A DNA stretch of 64,000 nucleotides from JANYHF01 sp963732765 (GTDB lineage Bacteria; Pseudomonadota; Alphaproteobacteria; Rhizobiales; Hyphomicrobiaceae): the NCBI GenBank assembly GCA_963732765.1, contig CAVTAS010000008.1, positions 372,001 through 436,000 on the forward strand. Direction: 5' to 3'. The translations under genes were made by a program, and so were the position numbers. The notes under the pieces are model-generated. The model was not told where the DNA came from. It was given only the letters and a program-made list of their open reading frames with translations, and ran no database searches. Numbering within the stretch: position 1 is the stretch's first letter; each line of letters begins with the position of its first letter. Shown here piece after piece: positions 43,739 through 53,115 of the stretch.

Positions 43739-46700
43739 AGCTTGGCCTGTCGGGCAACCTGACTCGCGCCTTCATCGGCTCGCCGCTGACGCCCCTGTTC
43801 CTGATCGCGGCCGTCGCGCTTGGCCTGGTCGCGGTCATGCTGCTGCCGCGCGAGGAGGAGCCGCAGATCTCGGTGCCGATGGTCGACATCTTCGTCAAGG
43901 CCGATGGTCTGAAGGCGGACGATGCCGTCAAGCTGGTGACTGAGCCGCTGGAAACCATCGTCAAGTCCATCAGCGGCGTCGAGCACGTCTATTCCAACAC
44001 CAGCGATGACCAAGTGCTAGTCACCGCTCGCTTCCTGGTTGGCACCAAGTCGGACGACGCTATTCTGCGCGTGCACGAAAAGATCCGCGCCAATCTTACG
44101 CGCATTCCGCTCGGCATCCCCGAACCGCTCATCGTCGGACGCGGCATCGACGATGTAGCGATCGTGGTCGTCACGCTGGCGGCCAAGCCGGCCGTGGCTG
44201 ATCGCTATCCGCAATCGGTGCTCAATCGCCTCGCCGAGGATACCATGGTCGAGATGGCCAAGCTCGACGATGTCGGCCTCTCTTATGTGGTTGGCGGCAG
44301 TCCCGAGCAGATGCGCGTCGAGCCCGATCCCGAGAAGCTGTCGCTCTATGGCGTCACCCTCGCGCAGCTGATCGACAAGGTGGGCGAGGCCAATCGTTCG
44401 TTCCTGGCGGGCGCCCTGCGTCAGAACCAAAGCAGCCTCCCGGTGGTGGCTGGCCAGACACTGCGCGGCATCCCGGATATTGGGCTCCTGCTGATCACGA
44501 CGCGTGACGGCCGGCCGGTCTATGTGCGCGACGTGGCGAATGTCATTGTCGGCAGCAAGCCTACCGAGCAACAGGCCTGGCATGTGCGTCGCACCGTCGA
44601 CGGAGCATTGAGCCGGGTGCCGGCGGTGTCGGTGGCCTTCGCCAAGCGCTCCGGCGCCAACGCCGTGGTGATTGCGGAGCGTTTGGTGCAGCGGCTCGCC
44701 GAATTGAAAGGCAAACTGATCCCGGCCGACGTCGAAGCGGTGGTGACGCGCAACTATGGCGAGACTGCCAACGACAAGGCCAACGAACTGCTGTTCCATC
44801 TTGGTCTCGCAACACTCTCGATCGTGGTCTTGATGGGGCTTGCGATCGGCTGGCGTGCGGGCCTAGTGGTGCTGATCGTCATTCCAACGACGATCCTACT
44901 GACGTTGTTTGCCTCCTACAGCCTCGGCTACACCATCAACCGGGTGTCGCTGTTCGCGCTCATCTTCTCCATCGGCATCCTGGTCGACGACGCCATCGTT
45001 GTGATTGAGAACATCTCGCGGCACTGGGCCATGGAAGATGATCGCAGTCGCAGCTTGGCCGCCATCGACGCCGTGGCCGAGGTCGGTAATCCGACCATCG
45101 TTGCGACCCTGACGGTCGTGGCTGCGCTGCTGCCGATGCTGTTCGTCTCGGGACTGATGGGCCCCTACATGAGCCCGATTCCGGCCAACGCCTCGGCCGC
45201 GATGATCCTCTCCTTTTTCGTCGCGGTCATCCTTACGCCTTGGCTGATGTTGCGGTTTGCCGGGAAGGGGCACGCCTCGCAGGGCCACCACGAGGACAAA
45301 CCAGGCTGGCTCGCGGCGGCTTATACAGCGGTTGCCCGGCCGATCATCCGGACCCGCCGTTCCGCCTGGCTGTTCCTGATGCTGGTGGGCCTGGCCACGC
45401 TCGGCTCGCTTGGGCTGTTCGCGACCAAGCAGGTGGTGGTGAAGCTGTTGCCATTCGACAACAAATCGGAACTGCAGCTGGTGCTCGATCTGCCGCGCGG
45501 CAGCGCGCTTGAGATGACCGACCGCACCCTCTTGGACATCGCGGGGCGGCTCGCCGATCTGCCGGAGCTGACCTCGATGGACAGCTATGCCGGCACCGCC
45601 GCACCGTTCAATTTCAATGGGCTGGTGCGGCACTACTATTTGCGCAGCGAGCCGCAGCAGGGTGATCTGCAGCTCAACCTCAAGCCCAAGGCCGAACGCA
45701 CACGGGCGAGCCACGAGATCGCGCTCGACATCCGCAAGCGCCTGCAAGGGCTGACGCTACCTCCGAATGCTGTGCTCAAAGTGGTCGAGGTGCCGCCGGG
45801 CCCGCCGGTGCTAGCCACATTGCTGGCCGAAATCTACGGACCCGATGCCGAAACGCGGCGCGCCACCGCGACCAAGGTGCGCGAGGCCTTCCGCAGTGTG
45901 CCATTTGTGGTCGATGACGACGACAGTTTTGGCGTGCCGGGCCAGCGCTTGCGGCTTTCGATCAACCAGGACAATCTGGAATTCCATCATGTCGAGCAGC
46001 GGGACGTCTACGACGCCATCCAGGCCTTCCTCGGGGGCGTGCCGGTCGGCTACTCGCATCGCGGCGGCGGGCGCAGCCCGGTCGAGATTGCCGTGCAGCT
46101 TCCCAAGAGCGATCTGAGCCTGACGGCGCGACTGCTCTCGATGCCGGTACCGGCCAACGCGCTCCCGGGCGGGCGCGGAATCGTCGAACTTGGCGACATC
46201 GTGACGGCAGCCGAAGAGCCGGCGTCCTATCCAGTGTTCCGTCACAACGGCCGTCCCGCCGAGATGGTGATGGGCGAGATGGCCGGAGCTTACGAGGCGC
46301 CGATTTACGGCATGCTCGCGGTCGGGGATGCCATCGGCAAGGCCGATTGGGGCCGTCTGGCCAAACCGGCCATCACGCTGCACGGGCAGCCGGAAGACGA
46401 TACCAAATCGACGCTGCTGTGGGACGGCGAATGGGAAGTGACCTATGTGACCTTCCGCGACATGGGGGCCGCCTTCATGATCGCCTTGCTGGGCATCTAT
46501 GTGCTGGTGGTGGCGCAGTTCGGTTCGTACAAGCTGCCGCTGCTGATCCTGACCCCGGTGCCGTTGACCTTGATCGGCATCATGCTCGGCCATTGGCTGT
46601 TCGGCGCCGCCTTCACCGCCACCTCGATGATCGGCTTCATTGCGCTCGCCGGCATCATCGTGCGCAATTCGATCCTCCTGGTCGATTTCATCCGTGAACG

Positions 46701-46983
46701 GCGCACCAGTGGCCTACCGCTGCGTCAGGTGCTGCTCGAGGCTGGCGCAATCCGCTTCAAGCCGATCCTGCTCACCGCTCTTGCCGCCATGATAGGGGCG
46801 GCCGTGATCCTCACCGACCCGATCTTCCAGGGTCTGGCGATCTCGCTGCTGTTCGGCCTGGCCTCGTCGACGCTGCTGACAGTGCTGGTGATTCCGGCGG
46901 CCTATGTCGCCCTGCGCGACGATGGACGGCCAATGGAGCCCGACAAGGCTGACACTGAAGTAGAACAGCCGATCGAAGCCTGA
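43735..46983 (+). CDS. RND-family efflux pump (AcrB/HAE-like)
   Basis: This 1082-residue inner-membrane pump has the RND layout of 12 segments with two large periplasmic loops. Membrane segments such as NRVSLFALIFSIGILVDDAIVVIENI carry the proton-relay Asp pair, and the second half has GFIALAGIIVRNSILLVDFI and FKPILLTALAAMIGAAVIL. It overlaps the adaptor gene and no outer-membrane channel gene is adjacent, so it may share one encoded elsewhere. The divergent persulfide-sensing repressor suggests induction by sulfide or polysulfide. The exported compound is unknown. Confidence 0.9.
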   Translation: MKLGLSGNLTRAFIGSPLTPLFLIAAVALGLVAVMLLPREEEPQISVPMVDIFVKADGLKADDAVKLVTEPLETIVKSISGVEHVYSNTSDDQVLVTARFLVGTKSDDAILRVHEKIRANLTRIPLGIPEPLIVGRGIDDVAIVVVTLAAKPAVADRYPQSVLNRLAEDTMVEMAKLDDVGLSYVVGGSPEQMRVEPDPEKLSLYGVTLAQLIDKVGEANRSFLAGALRQNQSSLPVVAGQTLRGIPDIGLLLITTRDGRPVYVRDVANVIVGSKPTEQQAWHVRRTVDGALSRVPAVSVAFAKRSGANAVVIAERLVQRLAELKGKLIPADVEAVVTRNYGETANDKANELLFHLGLATLSIVVLMGLAIGWRAGLVVLIVIPTTILLTLFASYSLGYTINRVSLFALIFSIGILVDDAIVVIENISRHWAMEDDRSRSLAAIDAVAEVGNPTIVATLTVVAALLPMLFVSGLMGPYMSPIPANASAAMILSFFVAVILTPWLMLRFAGKGHASQGHHEDKPGWLAAAYTAVARPIIRTRRSAWLFLMLVGLATLGSLGLFATKQVVVKLLPFDNKSELQLVLDLPRGSALEMTDRTLLDIAGRLADLPELTSMDSYAGTAAPFNFNGLVRHYYLRSEPQQGDLQLNLKPKAERTRASHEIALDIRKRLQGLTLPPNAVLKVVEVPPGPPVLATLLAEIYGPDAETRRATATKVREAFRSVPFVVDDDDSFGVPGQRLRLSINQDNLEFHHVEQRDVYDAIQAFLGGVPVGYSHRGGGRSPVEIAVQLPKSDLSLTARLLSMPVPANALPGGRGIVELGDIVTAAEEPASYPVFRHNGRPAEMVMGEMAGAYEAPIYGMLAVGDAIGKADWGRLAKPAITLHGQPEDDTKSTLLWDGEWEVTYVTFRDMGAAFMIALLGIYVLVVAQFGSYKLPLLILTPVPLTLIGIMLGHWLFGAAFTATSMIGFIALAGIIVRNSILLVDFIRERRTSGLPLRQVLLEAGAIRFKPILLTALAAMIGAAVILTDPIFQGLAISLLFGLASSTLLTVLVIPAAYVALRDDGRPMEPDKADTEVEQPIEA

Positions 46984-47059
46984 CGGTCAAGTATCGAAAC
47001 CGGACGATCCGCCCCAGCCGATCAATGCGTCACTGACGCGACGAACCTGGAGAACTGGT

Positions 47060-47275
47060 ATGGAATGGCTCGACAATCTGTCGTGGTGGATGGTGATCGC
47101 AGCCGCGTTGACCCTTGGCTTGGCTCCGTTCTTTCCCGAGCCCCATATATGGGAAAAGCTCAAGATGCTAGCTGCGGGCACACTGACCAAGCCGCTCGAT
47201 ATGTTCGATCTGGCCCTGCATGCGGCGCCATGGCTGGTCCTGGCCCTCAAGCTCGGCCGCTCCGTCGTGGCCTAG
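47060..47275 (+). CDS. Small membrane protein downstream of the RND pump
   Basis: The 71-residue protein has two hydrophobic segments (SWWMVIAAALTLGLAPFF and a second, APWLVLALKLGRS) around a charged turn PEPHIWEKLKMLAAGTL. Small proteins of this kind commonly follow RND pump genes in sulfide-linked clusters and may modulate the pump. It starts 76 bases after the pump stop. The function is not known. Confidence 0.7.
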   Translation: MEWLDNLSWWMVIAAALTLGLAPFFPEPHIWEKLKMLAAGTLTKPLDMFDLALHAAPWLVLALKLGRSVVA

Positions 47276-47317
47276 TCGATGACCATCGCGAGACAGCCAG
47301 GCTTGGGTGCCCGCTAG

Positions 47318-47794
47318 CTAGCCGGGTCGCGGGCCATCGGGAAGCTTGGCCGCAAGCCATGCCGCGATGGCGCGGGCATCGAGCACACCACTCTGGCGTG
47401 CGATCTCGCGTCCATCCTTGAACAGGATCAGCGTCGGGATGGAGCGGATGGAATGATGGCTGGCGATATCGGGCAAGGCCTCGGTGTCGACCTTGGCAAG
47501 ACGGGCGGTCGGCTCGATCGCGGCGGCGGCTTGCGCAAAGTGTGGCGCCATCATCTTGCACGGGCCACACCAACTGGCCCAGAAATCGACCAGCAGGGGC
47601 ACCGACGAGTGGCGTACCAGCTTCTCGAACTCTGCCGGCGAGCTGACGTCGAGCGGCCGGCCGAGGAACAGCTTCTGCCGGCAGCTTCCGCAAACCGGGC
47701 TGGAGCCGGCGACCAGCTTGGCGATCGGGGCCCGATTGATGGCGCCGCAGGTTGGGCAGACGATGGTCGCTGCATCTTCGGTTGTCACGGTCAT
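47318..47794 (-). CDS. trxC: Thioredoxin 2 (zinc-ribbon thioredoxin)
   Basis: The 158-residue protein has an N-terminal zinc ribbon with CPTC (Cys13, Cys16) and CGSC (Cys35, Cys38), then a thioredoxin domain with active site WCGPC (Cys76, Cys79) and SIPTLILFKDG (cis-Pro loop). This is TrxC. It can reduce persulfides and disulfides in the cytosol. It ends the minus-strand sulfide operon, 120 bases after the DUF2474 gene. Confidence 0.93.
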   Translation of the reverse strand: MTVTTEDAATIVCPTCGAINRAPIAKLVAGSSPVCGSCRQKLFLGRPLDVSSPAEFEKLVRHSSVPLLVDFWASWCGPCKMMAPHFAQAAAAIEPTARLAKVDTEALPDIASHHSIRSIPTLILFKDGREIARQSGVLDARAIAAWLAAKLPDGPRPG

Positions 47795-47914
47795 TGCAGA
47801 TGTCTCGCTTGCCGGCGCTGTCGACTTTTGCCTCGTCGGCTAACACTCGGTTCCAAGGGCGTCGTTGACGTCGATCAAACAGGTCCATTCCGGTTAGGGC
47901 GATTGCCCAGAGAC

Positions 47915-48040
47915 TCAATGGCGCAGAGCCAGGCGGATGCCATAGGCGAAAATGGCCAATACGGCTACGCTGGCGACCCATAGGCTAGCGAACCACAAAA
48001 GCTGCTTGGCGAGCGACGGTTTGGTGGTATTGCGCGCCAT
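47915..48040 (-). CDS. DUF2474-like small subunit of cytochrome bd oxidase
   Basis: A 41-residue protein reads MARNTTKPSLAKQLLWFASL followed by one hydrophobic helix (VASVAVLAIFAYGIRLAL). Such DUF2474/CydX-like peptides are encoded right after cydB and stabilise the oxidase. Its ATG overlaps the cydB stop in TGATG, with AGGAGGG as ribosome site, so it is translationally coupled. Confidence 0.8.
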   Translation of the reverse strand: MARNTTKPSLAKQLLWFASLWVASVAVLAIFAYGIRLALRH

Positions 48041-49044
48041 CAATGGTACCCTCCTTCTGGATCGACTTTGCCGCGAAAGACCCAATAGGCATAAACGGTG
48101 TAGGCAAGGATGATCGGCAGCAGGACAACCGTGCCGACCAGGAGAAAGCCAAGACTTCTGTCAGGACCGGCGGCATCCCAGATCGAAACGCTCGGCGGCA
48201 CAATGTTGGGATAGAGGCTGATTCCGAGCCCGATATAGCAGAGCACGAACAGAGCCAGGGTCGCGAGAAACGGCTCGGCCTCGCGCCGCTCGCGCAGCGC
48301 CACACCCAGTCTGGCCGCGACGAACAGCGTCAGCAGGGGAACCGGAGCCACATAGAGTATAGCCGGAAAGGCGAACCAGCGCGTCAGGAATTGGGGTTGC
48401 AGGAACGGCGTCCACAAACTGACCACGCCGATGGCCACCAGCAGCGCGATGGCGAGATTAGTGGCGAGACCGAAGGCGCGCTGCTGCAGCAGACCCTCGG
48501 TCTTCAGAATCAGCCAGCCGGCCCCCAGCAGAGCATAGCCGATGACCAGTGCCAGCGCCGTCATCAGGCTGAACGGGGTCAGCCAATCGAACCAGCCGCC
48601 GGCATAGGCGCGACCCTCCACCTTGATGCCCTGCACCAGGGCTCCAAGCATGATGCCCTGGGCGAGCGCGGCGATCAGCGAGCCGCCGGCAAAGGCCCAA
48701 TCCCACAGGAACTTGCCGCGCTCGGTCTTGAAGCGGAACTCGAAGGCGACGCCGCGCAGCACCAGGCCGAGCAGCATAGCGGTAACGGGCGCATAGAGCG
48801 CGGGCAGAATGATCGCATAGGCCAGCGGGAAGACCGCGAACAATCCGCCCCCGCCCAGGATCAGCCAGGTCTCGTTGCCGTCCCAGACCGGGGCGACGCT
48901 GTTCATGGCCGTATCGCGATCGCGCCGGCCCGAGATGAGCGGAAACAGGATACCGATGCCGAGATCGAATCCGTCCAGGATCACATAGGCGAGCACGGCG
49001 GTCGCAATCAGCAGAGCCCAGATGAGGGGCAGATCGAGCGTCAT
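48040..49044 (-). CDS. cydB: Cytochrome bd-type quinol oxidase subunit II (CIO type)
   Basis: The 334-residue inner-membrane protein has 8-9 hydrophobic segments and the CydB signatures LAYVILDGFDLGIGILFPL, WDGNETWLILGGGGLFAVFPLAYA and RGVAFEFRFK. It pairs with subunit I to reduce oxygen with quinol electrons. The oxidase is of the cyanide-insensitive (CIO) type, which resists sulfide, and this fits the sulfide island. It starts 12 bases after cydA. Confidence 0.95.
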   Translation of the reverse strand: MTLDLPLIWALLIATAVLAYVILDGFDLGIGILFPLISGRRDRDTAMNSVAPVWDGNETWLILGGGGLFAVFPLAYAIILPALYAPVTAMLLGLVLRGVAFEFRFKTERGKFLWDWAFAGGSLIAALAQGIMLGALVQGIKVEGRAYAGGWFDWLTPFSLMTALALVIGYALLGAGWLILKTEGLLQQRAFGLATNLAIALLVAIGVVSLWTPFLQPQFLTRWFAFPAILYVAPVPLLTLFVAARLGVALRERREAEPFLATLALFVLCYIGLGISLYPNIVPPSVSIWDAAGPDRSLGFLLVGTVVLLPIILAYTVYAYWVFRGKVDPEGGYH

Positions 49045-49056
49045 GGCGAAATCTCC

Positions 49057-50460
49057 TCAATGGGCCGTGGGCAGGGATTGCGCCGCGGACTGCACCGGAC
49101 CAGGCGTCAGGCCGGCGGCACGAACCGGGAGGGCGGGATCGGGTCCAGGCATTGCCGCGGCGGGCACAGTCGCCATGAGCCGGAGGAGGTAGAAGACGCC
49201 CGCGCCAAAGACGGTGAAATAAACCACGACAAAGGCGAGCAGCGAGGCGCCTACGGCTGTAGCGGCGATCGGCGAGGCACTGTCGAGGGTCCGCAGCAGG
49301 CCGTAGACCGTATAAGGCTGGCGCCCGGCCTCGGTGGTGATCCAGCCGGCGAGCACCGCAATGAAACCCGCCGGGCCCATAACCAGGGCGGCGCGCTGCA
49401 GCATCGGAGCATCGGCCAAGCCGACGCGCCATCGGGCATAGAGACTCCACAGGCCGAGCCCTAGCATCGCAAAGCCCAGGCCGACCATGACCCGGAAGCT
49501 CCAGAACACAAGTGCGGTATTGGGCCAGTCGGCCTTCGGCCAGGCCTTCAGCCCCTTGACCGTTCCGTTTACGTCATGAGTGAGGATGAGGCTGCCCAGA
49601 TAGGGCAGTTCGAGGGCATAGCGTGTCTCGCCGGCGGCGTTGTCGGGCAGGCCGAACAGGATGAGCGGGGCGCCGGAGCGGGTCTCGTAATGCCCTTCCA
49701 TAGCGGCGATCTTCATCGGCTGGTATTGGAGCGTATTGAGCCCATGCTGATCGCCGGCCAGGATCTGCAGCGGCGTCACGACCACGGCCATCCAAAGGGC
49801 CATCGAGAGCATGAGCCGTGCCGGTTCGCTCCCTTTGTCCCGCAGCAGGTGATAGGCGCCCACTGCCCCGACCACAAAGGCCGTGGTCAGATAGGCCGCA
49901 AACACCATATGCACGAAACGGTAGGGGAACGACGGGTTGAAGATGACCTGCCACCAGTCGAGGGATACGAACTGTCCCTTGGAGTTGATGGCATAGCCAG
50001 CCGGCGTCTGCATCCAACTGTTGGCCGAGAGAATCCAGAAGGCCGAGAACAGCGTGCCGATGGCGACCATCAGGGTGGCAACGAAATGCAATTGCGGTCC
50101 GACGCGTCTGAGGCCGAACAGCATGATGCCGAGGAAGCCGGCTTCGAGGAAGAACGCCGACAGCACCTCATAACCGAGCAGTGGGCCTAGCACGGGACCG
50201 GTCTTGTCCGAGAACACGCTCCAGTTGGTGCCGAACTGGTAGCTCATGACCAGGCCCGACACGACCCCCATGCCGAACACCACGGCGAAGATCCGCAGCC
50301 AAAAATTGAACACGGTCAGATAGATCGAGTTGTTCGTCCGCAGCCAAAGGGCCTCTAGTACCGCAAGGTAGCTGGCCAGCCCGATCGTGAAGGCCGGAAA
50401 GATGATGTGCGCCGAAACAGTAAAGGCGAACTGCAGGCGCGCGAGATCGATTGCGGACAC
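49057..50460 (-). CDS. cydA: Cytochrome bd-type quinol oxidase subunit I (CIO type)
   Basis: From GTG 50460 (GAAGGGGAA upstream) the protein is 467 residues. The start MSAIDLARLQFAFTVSAHIIFP contains the heme b595 ligand His18. The quinol loop is short, as in CIO-type oxidases. GWITTEAGRQPYTVYGLLRT is the conserved Q-loop-exit motif. The longer frame upstream overlaps the TauE gene and is spurious. It is the main terminal oxidase subunit and resists sulfide. It follows the TauE gene by 25 bases. Confidence 0.94.
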   Translation of the reverse strand: MSAIDLARLQFAFTVSAHIIFPAFTIGLASYLAVLEALWLRTNNSIYLTVFNFWLRIFAVVFGMGVVSGLVMSYQFGTNWSVFSDKTGPVLGPLLGYEVLSAFFLEAGFLGIMLFGLRRVGPQLHFVATLMVAIGTLFSAFWILSANSWMQTPAGYAINSKGQFVSLDWWQVIFNPSFPYRFVHMVFAAYLTTAFVVGAVGAYHLLRDKGSEPARLMLSMALWMAVVVTPLQILAGDQHGLNTLQYQPMKIAAMEGHYETRSGAPLILFGLPDNAAGETRYALELPYLGSLILTHDVNGTVKGLKAWPKADWPNTALVFWSFRVMVGLGFAMLGLGLWSLYARWRVGLADAPMLQRAALVMGPAGFIAVLAGWITTEAGRQPYTVYGLLRTLDSASPIAATAVGASLLAFVVVYFTVFGAGVFYLLRLMATVPAAAMPGPDPALPVRAAGLTPGPVQSAAQSLPTAH

Positions 50461-50485
50461 CGGACGATTCCCCTTCAACAGGTCG

Positions 50486-51277
50486 TTAGCAGCGCGTGCA
50501 AACCAGCAGGCCTCGCAAGATGACATAGAGTCCGACGCTGGCAACAATAGCGGCAAAGACCCGCGACAGCATCTGCTTCTGCTGGGAGAGCCGCGCCGCC
50601 AGGCGTCCGCCAAACAAACTGCCCAGGATTCCGCCGACGACAAACATGAGCACCAGCCACCAATCGATCAGCCCAGAGAGGGCGTAGCTGACTGCGGTGG
50701 TCAACCCGAACGCCGTAACAGAGACAAGTGACGACCCAACCGCGGCCAGCAGTGGCAGATCGGCCGAGGCGATCAGTCCCGGTACGACCAGGAAACCTCC
50801 GCCGATGCCGAAGAGGCCCGACAGCAAGCCGGTTCCAGCGCCATAGGCGATCAGGCGCGGCGCCAGATTCCATGCGGACTCGGTCGATAATGGGACGAAG
50901 GTCTCTCCGCCGCCCGTTCGCCTCACCAGCATAGTGACCGCCACTACGATCATCAGTACGCCAAAGAGAACGAGAAGGCGCTGGCCGTCGAACTGCTTGC
51001 CGAGCGTCGAGCCAACAGCCGCAGCCGCGATGCCGGCAGCCGTAAAGGTGATCGCGCAGGGCCACCGGACGTTGCCGGCGCGAGCGTGTCCGACGAGGCT
51101 CGACAGCGCACTCAGCGCTCCTGCCACAGCACTGGTGCCGATGGCGATGTGGGGCGAACTTACTCCAACGACATAAACCAGCAACGGCACGGCCAGGATT
51201 GATCCGCCACCGCCGATGAGACCGAGCACGAAGCCCACAAGTGAGCCTGACAGGACGGCCAGACTATCTTGCAGCAC
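50486..51277 (-). CDS. TauE/SafE-family sulfite/organosulfur exporter
   Basis: From GTG 51277 (GGAGGAC 8 bases upstream) the protein is 263 residues with about eight hydrophobic segments in two repeats, each having the FVLGLIGGGGSILAVPLL and GLLSGLFGIGGGFLVVPGLI signatures of TauE/SafE (DUF81). Members export sulfite, sulfoacetate and similar anions. Between the sulfurtransferase and oxidase genes it probably removes sulfite or thiosulfate made by persulfide oxidation. Confidence 0.87.
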   Translation of the reverse strand: MLQDSLAVLSGSLVGFVLGLIGGGGSILAVPLLVYVVGVSSPHIAIGTSAVAGALSALSSLVGHARAGNVRWPCAITFTAAGIAAAAVGSTLGKQFDGQRLLVLFGVLMIVVAVTMLVRRTGGGETFVPLSTESAWNLAPRLIAYGAGTGLLSGLFGIGGGFLVVPGLIASADLPLLAAVGSSLVSVTAFGLTTAVSYALSGLIDWWLVLMFVVGGILGSLFGGRLAARLSQQKQMLSRVFAAIVASVGLYVILRGLLVCTRC

Positions 51278-51333
51278 TGCGGGTCCTCCACGCTTCTCCG
51301 GCGAGCGATACCGTCGGCTTGGCTTGACCGAGA

Positions 51334-51681
51334 CTAGGCCAACTGGAGGCCCTTGGCCTGCGCTTGCGCCCACAGCGAGCCCGAGCGGTTGCCGCTGGCG
51401 CAGTAGGCCAGGATCGGCTTAGGCAGTTCGCGCAGATGGGTGGCGAAGGTCGCCGCGTCGGCATCGGTCAGCTGTCCCGGCGAAATAGGCTGATGACGGA
51501 TCGCCAAGCCTGCTGCTGTTGCGGCGGCCTCGATATCGCGGAACTTCGGTTGTCCAAACATCTCGCCATCGGGACGGTTGCAGATGATGGCATGGAAGCC
51601 GGCAGTCTTGATGGCTGCGATGTCGTGTACTGAGATCTGCGCGGCGATGGACAGGTCGTCGCTTAGTTTCTTGCTGTGCAT
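51334..51681 (-). CDS. DUF442/TIGR01244-family sulfurtransferase-phosphatase
   Basis: The 115-residue protein matches the beta-lactamase-hydrolase-like (Blh) DUF442 domain. It has NRPDGEMFGQP and the P-loop-like active site YCASGNRSGSLWA with Cys94. These domains carry sulfur as a cysteine persulfide and are often fused to MBL persulfide dioxygenases. Here the MBL gene is the next gene upstream, 75 bases away, so the two probably work as a pair. Confidence 0.88.
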   Translation of the reverse strand: MHSKKLSDDLSIAAQISVHDIAAIKTAGFHAIICNRPDGEMFGQPKFRDIEAAATAAGLAIRHQPISPGQLTDADAATFATHLRELPKPILAYCASGNRSGSLWAQAQAKGLQLA

Positions 51682-51756
51682 CTGGTGGTCTCCTTCATCG
51701 AGTGCGGCAGCAATCGCCGAGCACCCAGTCTGCCGAGCCCAGCCGCCAATGTTGGA

Positions 51757-52641
51757 TCAGAGGCCGTTCACCGGCACTTTGAGAAATCGTTTGCCCGTCG
51801 CGTCGGGTTCGGGTAGGTGCCCCGCCCGCATGTTGACTTGCAGCGACGGCAAGATGAGCCTGGGCATGCCGAGCGTCTTGTCGCGCGCCTCGCGCAGCGC
51901 CACGAAGTCATCCTCGCTCACGCCATCATGGACGTGGATGTTGTGAGCCCGCTCGTCGGCCACCGTGGTTTCCCAACGAATGTCGCGGCCGTTGGGACCG
52001 TAATCGTGGCACATGAAGAGCCGCATCTCGCCCGGCAGTGCGAGCAGTCTCCTGGTCGAACGATAGAGCTGGCCCGCATCGCCGCCCGGAAAATCGGCAC
52101 GCGCCGTGCCTCCGTCGGGCATGAAGAGCGTATCGCCAACAAAGGCGGCATTTCCAATCACATGCGTAGTGCAAGCCGGCGTGTGTCCGGGCGTATGCAT
52201 GACGAAGGCCGTCATGGTCCCGATTCGGTAAGTGTCGCCGTCCTTGAACAGCCTGTCGAACTGGCTGCCGTCGCGCCGGAATTCGGTACCCTCGTTGAAG
52301 ACCTTGCCGAACACGTCCTGCACGGTCGTAACATGCTCGCCGATGCCGAGCTTGCCACCGAGCTTGCCCTGGATGTAAGGCGCACCCGAGAGATGGTCTG
52401 CATGCACATGGGTCTCGATCAGCCATTCGACGGTCAGTTCGTTGGCGCGGATGTAGTCGATCAGCAGATCGGCCGAGCGGTAGCTGATGCGCCCCGCGGC
52501 GTAATCGATGTCCATCACGGAATCGACGACGGCGCAGGCCTTGGAGTCGGGATCCCGCACGACATAGCTGATCGTGTTGGTGTCCTTGTCGAAGAAGGCC
52601 GCAACTTGCGGTTTGATCGATAGGTCAATGGGGCGGGTCAT
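51757..52641 (-). CDS. MBL-fold metallohydrolase, persulfide dioxygenase-like
   Basis: The 294-residue protein has the HxHxDH motif ETHVHADHLSG (His78, His80, Asp82, His83), then HTPGHTPACTTH, and GDTLFMPDGGTARADFPGGDAGQLY. This resembles Blh/ETHE1-type persulfide dioxygenases that convert glutathione persulfide to sulfite. The N-terminus FFDKDTNTISYVVRD also fits. It is encoded beside the DUF442 sulfurtransferase and the TauE exporter, which fits oxidation of persulfide to sulfite followed by export. Confidence 0.88.
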   Translation of the reverse strand: MTRPIDLSIKPQVAAFFDKDTNTISYVVRDPDSKACAVVDSVMDIDYAAGRISYRSADLLIDYIRANELTVEWLIETHVHADHLSGAPYIQGKLGGKLGIGEHVTTVQDVFGKVFNEGTEFRRDGSQFDRLFKDGDTYRIGTMTAFVMHTPGHTPACTTHVIGNAAFVGDTLFMPDGGTARADFPGGDAGQLYRSTRRLLALPGEMRLFMCHDYGPNGRDIRWETTVADERAHNIHVHDGVSEDDFVALREARDKTLGMPRLILPSLQVNMRAGHLPEPDATGKRFLKVPVNGL

Positions 52642-52672
52642 GGATCTGCTCCCTTGCGGTGGCCGGGCTCTG

Positions 52673-52852
52673 TCAGAGGCCAGCCCTATGGGTCAATGCC
52701 AGTGCGGCGCCGACACTGATTGCGCCCCAGACCAGGGTGTTGAAAAAGGTGCGCAGGATCATGCGATGATCGCTTTCGCCCCTGCAACCGGCGAGTTCGC
52801 ATGCGATATCGCCCGGCCCCAGGAGAACCTTTGTCAGGATGGTGCTAAGCAT
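52673..52852 (-). CDS. Small conserved membrane protein of the sulfide operon
   Basis: The 59-residue protein begins MLSTILTKVLLGPGDIACELAGCRGESDHRMI and ends with a hydrophobic helix (TLVWGAISVGAALALTH). The DIACELAGxRG motif is reminiscent of small proteins in sulfur-oxidation clusters. I do not know a name for it. Its ATG overlaps the DUF2892 stop codon, so it is translationally coupled. It contains two cysteines (20 and 24). Confidence 0.65.
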   Translation of the reverse strand: MLSTILTKVLLGPGDIACELAGCRGESDHRMILRTFFNTLVWGAISVGAALALTHRAGL

Positions 52853-53057
52853 TGGACTTGCGCGTGCCGAGCCCCAACGCAGCATAGATCGGGCACCAGC
52901 TGACCAGACCCGTGATTGTCAGGATGGCGCCGACTGCGATTGCGCCGAGGCTCACCCAACTCCACGGTGCTGGCGATCCGAGGAACGCGTAGGCGACCAA
53001 TGCCAGGCCGACGATGACACGCAAGATGCGATCGAAGCTGCCGACGTTGAGGGTCAT
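52845..53057 (-). CDS. DUF2892 (YgaP transmembrane-like) protein
   Basis: The 70-residue membrane protein has two hydrophobic helices and the DUF2892 pattern MTLNVGSFDRILRVIVGLALVAYAFLG and LVSWCPIYAALGLGTRK with the conserved Cys near position 55. In YgaP this domain is fused to a rhodanese. Here it is separate but within the sulfide operon. It is the first gene of the operon, with a dyad 59 bases upstream. Confidence 0.85.
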   Translation of the reverse strand: MTLNVGSFDRILRVIVGLALVAYAFLGSPAPWSWVSLGAIAVGAILTITGLVSWCPIYAALGLGTRKSNA

Positions 53058-53115
53058 GGCTGTCTCCTTCGGTTGATGTCGAAGGACACACTACAAGGCC
53101 GGCGAAGGCGCGTAT

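Noticed and set aside
48043..49464. 473-codon plus-strand frame, Gln/Glu/Arg-rich
   Set aside because: Antisense to cydB and cydA. Composition reflects reverse translation of membrane-helix codons.
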